DNA from: an uncultured Lachnospiraceae bacterium
GTDB taxonomy: Bacteria; Bacillota; Clostridia; Lachnospirales; Lachnospiraceae
DNA length: 18,999 nt
Direction: 5' to 3'
Assembly: GCA_902772565.1 (NCBI GenBank)
Contig: CACYBJ010000216.1
Location: forward strand, 1-18,999
The translations under genes and the position numbers were made by a program. How positions within the stretch are numbered: the first letter of the stretch is position 1; every line of letters starts with the position of its first letter. This document shows, piece by piece, positions 14,420 through 18,999 of this stretch. The notes below the pieces were generated by a model that was not told the DNA's origin, ran no database searches, and saw only the letters and a program-made list of their open reading frames with translations.

Positions 14420-15196
14420 CTAATCTACATACTCGTAGATAACCACTTTCTTAACGTAAATCGCCTCTTCTCCCGAAGCCCGGAGCGAACAGACTTCGTC
14501 CATCACATCATAGCCGCGAAATACCTGGCCGAAGACGGTGTTGTGGCCGTACAGCCAGGGGGCCCCGCCGTAGGTTAAGTAGCGGGCCAGCTGGGCATCT
14601 GTCAGAGACGTTCCGTAGTTGGTTTCAAGATAATCCCTTAATGTCATGTTGTAATGCTCACCAAGGGGCTTGGCCAGGGAGTTTACCAAATCCTTACCGG
14701 CAGTTACAAAGAAAAACTGCATGGCATTGGTGCCGTCCGTGCCCTGATTGGCCATGCACAAAGCGCCTCTGGTGGTGTAGAGGTCTTCACTTATTTCATT
14801 GGAAAAACCGCCGCCCCAGATGCTTTCTTCTTTAGTATCGTCGGTTAAGGGCTTACCTGCCTGGAGGTAGTAGCCCTCCGAAGCTTCCGAAACATAGGTT
14901 CCGTCGTACTCGCCCTTCTTTGCTTTTTCAACAAAGTTGTCCACGGCATAGCCTGCATCTTCCTTAAAAAGCTTAACGTAAATGTGACCGTGGCCGAGTA
15001 TTTCAATATCGGCGCAAAGATCCCCCTCTTTGGGAGTCTCATACTGATACAGCTTCCGTGCCTCTTCAGAAAGGGTCGGTTCGGATGCATCGGTACCGGT
15101 GGGAATGTAATGTGTATCCTTTTTACTGCCGCAGCCGCAAAGAACAGTAACGGCCAGGCAGATAAGGGCAATCAGTTTTATATATTCTCTCTTCAA
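14420..15196 (-). CDS. Cyclophilin-type peptidyl-prolyl isomerase lipoprotein
   Basis: 258 residues. Lipoprotein signal: MKREYIKLIALICLAVTVLCGC with lipobox ending at Cys22, so anchored outside the cell membrane. Cyclophilin domain from about residue 58: VDNFVEKAKKGEYDGT, GALCMANQGTDGTNAMQFFFVTAG, and PWLYGHNTVFGQVFRGYDVMDEV. The catalytic arginine normally in FHRVI is not present (the aligned stretch is YVSEAS), and the usual H in DGKHVVFG is Asn, so activity may be weak or lost; it could act as a chaperone. An insertion before PWLYG (about 35 residues) is seen. Start TTG (15194-15196), with TTTGGAGA upstream; the signal sequence supports it. Single gene with its own promoter-like sequence. 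Confidence 0.88.
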   Translation of the reverse strand: MKREYIKLIALICLAVTVLCGCGSKKDTHYIPTGTDASEPTLSEEARKLYQYETPKEGDLCADIEILGHGHIYVKLFKEDAGYAVDNFVEKAKKGEYDGTYVSEASEGYYLQAGKPLTDDTKEESIWGGGFSNEISEDLYTTRGALCMANQGTDGTNAMQFFFVTAGKDLVNSLAKPLGEHYNMTLRDYLETNYGTSLTDAQLARYLTYGGAPWLYGHNTVFGQVFRGYDVMDEVCSLRASGEEAIYVKKVVIYEYVD

Positions 15197-15265
15197 ATTA
15201 TGTCTCCAAATCCATAGATTATGCTGCTTTTCGCACAGAAAACGAGCCGCAGAAAAATCATTCTA

Positions 15266-15294
15266 ATTTTACTATTGAGGGCATGTTCATGCAA
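15266..15294 (-). promoter_or_regulatory. Possible promoter of the cyclophilin lipoprotein gene
   Basis: On the minus strand TTGCAT (15289-15294), 17 bases, TAAAAT (15266-15271). A dyad GCATG-TT-CATGC (15281-15292) overlaps the -35, possibly an operator. It is divergent from the tRNA-Thr promoter and only 22 bases away from it. Confidence 0.5.
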
Positions 15295-15316
15295 GCCTTT
15301 TATGGGCCTATTTTAT

Positions 15317-15345
15317 TTGACAGAAAGGGGGTGCTGGTATATAAT
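15317..15345 (+). promoter_or_regulatory. Consensus sigma-A promoter of tRNA-Thr
   Basis: Perfect TTGACA (15317-15322), 17-base spacer, perfect TATAAT (15340-15345). The predicted start is a few bases before the tRNA 5' end at 15358. Confidence 0.93.
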
Positions 15346-15357
15346 CCATATGTTAAT

Positions 15358-15430
15358 GCTTCCGTGGCTCAGTTGGTAGAGCAATTGATTCGTAATCAAT
15401 AGATCGTGGGTTCGAGTCCCATCGGGAGCT
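15358..15430 (+). tRNA. tRNA-Thr (anticodon CGT)
   Basis: 73 bases fold into a full cloverleaf. The acceptor GCTTCCG pairs with CGGGAGC (one G-T wobble). D-stem is GCTC/GAGC; anticodon stem is ATTGA/TCAAT with loop TTCGTAA, anticodon CGT reading ACG (Thr). T-arm is GTGGG TTCGAGT CCCAT, with a G-T wobble. Discriminator T. The 3' CCA is not encoded; a run of seven Ts follows immediately. Confidence 0.95.
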
Positions 15431-15440
15431 TTTTTTATTT

Positions 15441-15462
15441 GTTTGCAAAAAACAAACGGAGG
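15441..15462 (+). promoter_or_regulatory. Small hairpin and ribosome site before the GGDEF-EAL gene
   Basis: GTTTG and CAAAC (15441-15445, 15453-15457) can pair around an A-rich loop, and GGAGG (15458-15462) follows at once, six bases before the ATG. This ribosome site fixes the start at 15469; a longer open frame begins inside the tRNA and is not real. Confidence 0.5.
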
Positions 15463-15468
15463 TTTACT

Positions 15469-17004
15469 ATGGGACCTATAGAAATTGCATTAATAATAGT
15501 ATCCTTAATATGTATAATCCTCGTAGTCGCGCTGGTTGTTGTCTACAATAAGGCAGGCGCTTCCGAGGAGGATATCGAAAAGTACATATCCGACAACAAG
15601 AAGCTTTATGCCAAGGTTCAGGCTCTTAACGAAGACTTAAGAGAAACCGAGCAGGCAGAGGCCAATCTCAACGCACAGTTTGAGGATCTCAGGGAAAGAT
15701 ATGAAGATGTCAACCGTGTTGCCTACACGGACAAGCTTACAGACCTTCCCAATTATCAGCAGTTCACTGACATTTTCGACGGTGTAATGAGTACTATCCG
15801 CGAGAATGAAAAGTGCTCCATATCCCTTATAAGACTTGCCAACTACGACCGTATTACCAATCTTTCCGGTCATGTGGCGGGCGATGAGCTTATTCTTGAT
15901 TTCTGCAGCAGATTAAAGGCCAATCTTACAGAGGACGATTTCGTTGCGCGTATCGGCCCGGATGAATTTGCCGTAATCTCACAGAACTTCGATGACATCG
16001 AAGAGTTCAAAGACCGTTTCTCCCTTTTGGGACAGCTTCTCAGAACTCCTTTCGAATCAGGCGGCCAGGATATCATTCCTACCGTTTACATGGCATCAAC
16101 ACTCTATCCGACCGACGGAAAAACTTCACAGCTTCTTTCGCTGAATGTTCGTCTTGCTTTAAGTTATGCCATTTCAGGCGGCGAACCGAAGGTATACTTC
16201 TACGAAGAGAAAATGGCCAACGAAGCCATGAGAAGAATGGAAATACTTGCCGGCATCAACCGTGCTGCGGCAGATGAAAACTTCACCTACCTTTGCGGTG
16301 CCCAGATCGACCTTAAGAGCGGCAAGGTATCATCCTTCGAAATCCTTCCCGCATGGGACTCTCCCGCCTACGGACGACTTTATCCGAAGGATTATCTTAA
16401 GTATGCGGAAGACACTCCTATCGCCAAGAAGATCTTCTCACAGCTCTTTGCGGCAACCTGCGGTAAACAGCAGATATTCAACGAAGCCGGCTATGAAAAC
16501 GTCAAGTTCATAGTTCCATGTTTCGTAAATCAGTTTATAGATGAGGAATTCGTAAAGATCGTTTACGACGCCATCGAGTCATCCGACGCCGATCCGAACA
16601 GAATGCTCATTGCAGTTCCGGAAAGCGTAATCCTTAACAATCCGGGAGCCACCACTGCTCTGATGAAAAAGATCAGAAAGCTTGGCATCCGCTTTGTGCT
16701 TGACGATTTCGGCGCTGTTTCCTCTTCCCTCAAGACTCTTTCAAGAGCGCCGTTTTCTTACATCCGCCTTTCAAAGAATCTGCTTGACGGTGAAACTGTA
16801 ATCGAATCCGAAAAGATTTTGAAATCCTTTACGGAACTTGCACATTCCTGGGATCTTCTCGTAATCGCCACAGGTGTGGATGTAAAACAGCAGGAAGAGC
16901 TTTACAGGAAGATGCGCGTAGACCTGTGCCAGGGCGAGCTTTACAACGGTTTCATGGCAGATGAAGTAGCCGTTCAGATTGCCCGTGTAACAGGTTCCAA
17001 ATAG
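15469..17004 (+). CDS. Membrane-anchored degenerate GGDEF-EAL domain protein
   Basis: 511 residues. An N-terminal membrane helix (about 3-27, IEIALIIVSLICIILVVALVVVY) is followed by a predicted coiled coil (about 33-80, rich in Glu, Lys, Leu, Ala). GGDEF-like domain about 82-255: the signature is IGPDEF (163-167 GPDEF) instead of GGDEF. EAL-like domain about 265-505: the first motif is FEILPAW (Glu291), then LDDFGAVSSSL (DDF at 412-414). The Lys in the usual KID/KLD motif is Arg (YIRLSKN), AEGVE is ATGVD, but QG is kept. Several metal and catalytic residues of EAL phosphodiesterases are therefore missing. I infer it is not a standard c-di-GMP synthase or hydrolase, but a receptor or scaffold. 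It lies 38 bp after tRNA-Thr and is followed by a strong terminator. Confidence 0.88.
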   Translation: MGPIEIALIIVSLICIILVVALVVVYNKAGASEEDIEKYISDNKKLYAKVQALNEDLRETEQAEANLNAQFEDLRERYEDVNRVAYTDKLTDLPNYQQFTDIFDGVMSTIRENEKCSISLIRLANYDRITNLSGHVAGDELILDFCSRLKANLTEDDFVARIGPDEFAVISQNFDDIEEFKDRFSLLGQLLRTPFESGGQDIIPTVYMASTLYPTDGKTSQLLSLNVRLALSYAISGGEPKVYFYEEKMANEAMRRMEILAGINRAAADENFTYLCGAQIDLKSGKVSSFEILPAWDSPAYGRLYPKDYLKYAEDTPIAKKIFSQLFAATCGKQQIFNEAGYENVKFIVPCFVNQFIDEEFVKIVYDAIESSDADPNRMLIAVPESVILNNPGATTALMKKIRKLGIRFVLDDFGAVSSSLKTLSRAPFSYIRLSKNLLDGETVIESEKILKSFTELAHSWDLLVIATGVDVKQQEELYRKMRVDLCQGELYNGFMADEVAVQIARVTGSK

Positions 17005-17039
17005 GCCAAAACACCTAATTTCATTTGTACAATTTGTCT

Positions 17040-17069
17040 ATTATTTTCCGTTTTTTTCGGCAAAATAAT
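17040..17069. repeat. AT-rich stem-loop with poly-T loop
   Basis: ATTATTTTCCG pairs with CGG-C-AAAATAAT (11 pairs with one bulged C) around a loop of seven Ts. It lies 35 bases after the GGDEF-EAL stop, before the main terminator. It may protect the mRNA 3' end or be a decayed terminator. Confidence 0.5.
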
Positions 17070-17071
17070 GA

Positions 17072-17100
17072 TTGTTTCGATACAGGCAAATAAATACAAT
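17072..17100 (+). promoter_or_regulatory. Promoter-like sequence before the terminator
   Basis: TTGTTT (17072-17077), 17 bases, TACAAT (17095-17100). If used, transcription would start inside the 5' arm of the following terminator, leaving a shorter hairpin in the leader of the DUF5688-like gene. Plausible but weak; chance is likely in this AT-rich stretch. Confidence 0.3.
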
Positions 17101-17101
17101 C

Positions 17102-17137
17102 GAGTTACTCTCCTACGGGAGGGTAACTCTTTTTTTG
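17102..17137 (+). terminator. Strong rho-independent terminator after the GGDEF-EAL gene
   Basis: A 12-pair stem, GAGTTACTCTCC with GGAGGGTAACTC (one G-T), a TACG loop and eight Ts. On the opposite strand there is no equally long T run, so the plus strand is the direction of action. Confidence 0.92.
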
Positions 17138-17201
17138 TTTTCGCGGCAGATGCATATGCCACGAGGGCAAAGCTAAAACTATTTATATGGGAGGAATTAA
17201 A

Positions 17202-18110
17202 TTGACCTATCAGGAGTTTACTAATGTGCTTAGCAATGAGATTGCCCTACGAGGAAATATCAAAGGGGACCTCATATTCAACAAAACACTGAAGAACAAC
17301 GGAGTGTTCTGCCACAACATGGTTATTAAGGAGGCAGGCACAAATATTTCACCTTCGTTAAGGCTGGATTATTTCTACGATGAATATCTGGGAGGGCGAA
17401 GCCTTTCCGACATATGCGAATGCATTGAGTCGGTAGTAAATACCCAGCCTGACTTTTCGGAAACCGACTTTTCCCTAAGCTGGAAACGTGTGAAGGACAG
17501 CATAATCTATGTGGTGATCAATCGGGAGTCCAATGAAGAATACTTAAGGGAAGTTCCCCACATTGACTTTCTGGACTTTTCCATTGTATTTAAGATCGAT
17601 ACCATCTTCCTAAACATTGCAGGTATGATAAGTATCACCAATGAGATAATGGATGTGCTGGGGGTAGGAATCGCCGAACTGACAGAGGCTGCCAAAAAGA
17701 ATACGCCCCTGTTGATGCCTATAAAGACTCTCCTGCTGCCTGACATGATTGAGGAGCTGTGCGGAGGACGTGAGCATCTGCCGGGGGATTTTCCCGATGT
17801 GCTTGTCTGTACCAACGAAGACAAACATTACGGAGCAAGCTGTATTCTCTACGATGATTTTTCGGAATCCATAGACGAATTTGATGTAAAGGACTGCTAT
17901 GTGATTCCGTCTTCGGTTCACGAGGTGCTTCTGATCAAGGACGACGGCAGCGATAACAGAGACTGCCTCGAAGACATGGTCAGATGCGTCAATGAAGAAA
18001 CTGATCTTCCGGAAACGGACTTTCTATCCAACAGAGTTTACAAATTCTCAGAAATAAAAGAAGCCCTGGCAGCAGAGCTATACCCTGCCGCAGGACTGTC
18101 TGTCGTATAA
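17202..18110 (+). CDS. DUF5688-like protein, unknown function
   Basis: 302 residues, cytoplasmic, acidic, with no membrane segment or signal. I believe it belongs to the DUF5688 family, common in Lachnospiraceae, from the central block: VVINRESNEEYLREVPHIDFLDFSIVF (about 105-131), then ITNEIMDVLGVGIAELTEAAKKNTPLL (about 146-172). The biochemical role is unknown. An ATG at 17187 is in frame, but GGAGG lies inside its second and third codons, seven bases before TTG at 17202, so the TTG is the likely start. It lies after a strong terminator and faces the lipoprotein gene tail to tail with 3 bp between the stops. Confidence 0.82.
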   Translation: MTYQEFTNVLSNEIALRGNIKGDLIFNKTLKNNGVFCHNMVIKEAGTNISPSLRLDYFYDEYLGGRSLSDICECIESVVNTQPDFSETDFSLSWKRVKDSIIYVVINRESNEEYLREVPHIDFLDFSIVFKIDTIFLNIAGMISITNEIMDVLGVGIAELTEAAKKNTPLLMPIKTLLLPDMIEELCGGREHLPGDFPDVLVCTNEDKHYGASCILYDDFSESIDEFDVKDCYVIPSSVHEVLLIKDDGSDNRDCLEDMVRCVNEETDLPETDFLSNRVYKFSEIKEALAAELYPAAGLSVV

Positions 18111-18113
18111 TTT

Positions 18114-18749
18114 CTAATTAAGCTTTTGAGCATCCGCGTACTCCTTAAGAGCCGGATCCTCTTTAAGAGCCTTTTCAAACAAAAGATTTACGGAATTAAC
18201 AAGTCTTGTCACTTCTTTATCCGAATTAATACTGCTTACTACCTCATTGTAAACATCGGCAGATACAGCGCCGCTTTCAATATACCAGTTGCTGCCTGAG
18301 GCTGTCAGGAACAGTTCCTCAAGGGACGGTACGGGTGTATCTATTCCGTTTACGTACATTTCGGTAAAAACGTAGGCAACGTAGTCTAAAGGCGCCTGAC
18401 CTTCTTTCAGGAATATCTTTTTAATCTTAATCCTGTTAACGTTTACCAGGGTCGTATAGTTGGCCTCGGAATAAAGGGACGGATCCGAAAGACAGCTTTT
18501 AAGAAGCTCGGTCTCTCCGTTTGAAAGTGCGGAATAATAGTTCGTGATCAGAAATCTGATCTTATCATCATCACATTCTTTTAATGACGTGTATATACCC
18601 TCGGACTCCGGCGGTAATGTCGGGGTCGGGGTTATGTACCTTACGCCGTCACCGTGGGTGGCGGTTATGTTTTTTATTATGTTTCCGCAGGAAGTTGCCA
18701 GGCACATGACAAAAGCCATGAAAAGAAGCATAATGAATTGTTTTTTCAC
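18114..18749 (-). CDS. Putative lipoprotein of unknown function
   Basis: About 211 residues from GTG at 18747-18749 (KKQFIMLLFMAFVMCLATSC). The N-terminus is a clear lipoprotein signal with lipobox LATSC, so the protein should be anchored outside the membrane. A Pro/Thr-rich linker (ITPTPTLPPESE) follows. The C-terminal 150 residues (ITNYYSALSNGETELLKSCLSD, YVFTEMYVNG, NWYIESG) resemble in layout the NTF2-like folds found in many clostridial lipoproteins, but I cannot confirm this. The start is uncertain: no ribosome site is visible before the GTG, or before the in-frame ATG at 18764. Longer starts (18827) run into the hairpin array and destroy the signal, so they are rejected. Confidence 0.7.
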   Translation of the reverse strand: MKKQFIMLLFMAFVMCLATSCGNIIKNITATHGDGVRYITPTPTLPPESEGIYTSLKECDDDKIRFLITNYYSALSNGETELLKSCLSDPSLYSEANYTTLVNVNRIKIKKIFLKEGQAPLDYVAYVFTEMYVNGIDTPVPSLEELFLTASGSNWYIESGAVSADVYNEVVSSINSDKEVTRLVNSVNLLFEKALKEDPALKEYADAQKLN

Positions 18750-18758
18750 GGCGATGGG

Positions 18759-18781
18759 CCACATTGCAAAAAATAGTGTGG
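18759..18781. repeat. Hairpin 1 of the array near tRNA-Arg
   Basis: CCACATTG pairs with TAGTGTGG (two G-T pairs) around a seven-base A-rich loop. Weakest of five consecutive hairpins. Confidence 0.5.
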
Positions 18782-18783
18782 AG

Positions 18784-18825
18784 GTGCAAGCCCCTGCAAA
18801 ATCGCCTTCGGCGATGGGCTTGCAC
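18784..18825. repeat. Hairpin 2 of the array: two-part stem
   Basis: Outer stem GTGCAAGCCC with GGGCTTGCAC (10 perfect pairs); inner stem ATCGCC/GGCGAT around TTC; a seven-base bulge (18794-18800) on one side. Contains GCAAGCCCCTGC, also found at 3935-3946 in the glcK terminator. Confidence 0.85.
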
Positions 18826-18828
18826 ACG

Positions 18829-18857
18829 GCAGCAGGTCATCGCAGATGACCTGCTGC
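18829..18857. repeat. Hairpin 3 of the array: 13-bp perfect inverted repeat
   Basis: GCAGCAGGTCATC and GATGACCTGCTGC are perfect inverted copies around GCA. No T run follows on either strand, so it is not a standard terminator. Confidence 0.9.
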
Positions 18858-18860
18858 GAC

Positions 18861-18884
18861 GGTTTTGACCTTCGGCCAAAATCC
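18861..18884. repeat. Hairpin 4 of the array: imperfect
   Basis: GGTTTTGACC pairs with GGCCAAAATCC with one bulge and one mismatch around a TTC loop. Confidence 0.65.
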
Positions 18885-18885
18885 T

Positions 18886-18908
18886 GTCCCACATCAAAGA
18901 TGTGGGAC
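18886..18908. repeat. Hairpin 5 of the array: 10-bp perfect inverted repeat
   Basis: GTCCCACATC and GATGTGGGAC around AAA. It lies four bases after the 3' end of tRNA-Arg (minus strand) and could serve in its 3' processing or termination, although only four Ts follow further on. Confidence 0.85.
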
Positions 18909-18912
18909 GTTA

Positions 18913-18985
18913 TATACCCGGCGGGATTCGAACCCGCGATCTTTGGCTTCGGAAGCCACTGCTCTATCCACTGAACTACGGGTAC
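18913..18985 (-). tRNA. tRNA-Arg (anticodon CCG)
   Basis: 73 bases on the minus strand form a cloverleaf. The acceptor GTACCCG pairs with CGGGTAT (first pair G-T). D-stem is GTTC/GAGC. The anticodon stem TGGC/GCCA holds loop TTCCGAA, anticodon CCG reading CGG (Arg), with a G-A mismatch at its outer pair. T-arm is GCGGG TTCGAAT CCCGC. Discriminator A; CCA not encoded. Confidence 0.93.
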
Positions 18986-18999
18986 AAGCGGACTTAGTA

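Noticed and set aside
15430..15440. T run after tRNA-Thr as a proven terminator
   Set aside because: No separate stem precedes it other than the tRNA acceptor itself, so termination there cannot be claimed from sequence.
15406..15468. Upstream extension of the GGDEF-EAL protein into tRNA-Thr
   Set aside because: It would translate part of the tRNA; the GGAGG at 15458-15462 fixes the ATG at 15469.
18759..18908. CRISPR array
   Set aside because: The repeated units are different hairpins without a common direct repeat or regular spacers, and no cas gene is present.

Overview
The window is about 19 kb of a low-to-mid GC Firmicutes chromosome. It is most likely a member of the Lachnospiraceae (Clostridia): the conserved block dnaE / HPr-like / whiA / murB / ROK kinase / hprK / uvrC is present, a DUF5688-type protein occurs (a family I associate with Lachnospiraceae), Shine-Dalgarno sites are strong GGAGG-type, and UUG/GUG starts are frequent. 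The species cannot be fixed from the sequence alone. I see no phage, IS element, CRISPR array or defence cassette. Most of the window is housekeeping chromosome, and no stretch over 300 bases lacks a gene.

Positions 1-7806, all on the minus strand (transcription runs right to left): uvrC, then hprK (HPr kinase/phosphorylase, with its own good promoter), a ROK glucokinase, murB (interrupted by one in-frame TAA), whiA and an HPr-family protein. The HPr-like protein has lost the PTS histidine (Asp at position 15) but keeps the regulatory Ser46. A terminator follows it, then a small charged membrane protein and the 5' part of dnaE, which runs off the left edge. The usual rapZ/yvcK genes are missing between murB and whiA. 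HPrK, a Crh-like HPr and glucokinase together suggest a carbon-catabolite sensing module combined with cell-wall (MurB), cell-division (WhiA) and DNA replication/repair (DnaE, UvrC) genes.

Positions 7874-14295, minus strand: a compact six-gene run of response regulator, sensor kinase, hisH, hisF, ung and ftsH. Gaps range from a 1-base overlap to about 15 bases, and the run ends in a clear terminator after ftsH. Upstream is a cyclophilin-type lipoprotein (14420-15196), also on the minus strand.

Positions 15317-18110, plus strand: a consensus promoter, tRNA-Thr(CGT), a membrane-anchored degenerate GGDEF-EAL protein, two tandem hairpins (the second a strong terminator), and a DUF5688-like protein. 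A putative lipoprotein of unknown function faces it from the minus strand (18114-18749). Between that gene and a minus-strand tRNA-Arg(CCG) lies an array of five consecutive hairpins (18759-18908). One of them shares a 12-base block with the glcK terminator, which hints at a dispersed palindromic repeat family. A second recurrent sequence, the palindrome GCATATGC, occurs six times in the window, three times at non-coding or gene-end positions.

The best candidates for follow-up are the histidine-less HPr beside HPrK, the in-frame stop in murB, the hairpin array beside tRNA-Arg, and the double-degenerate GGDEF-EAL protein.
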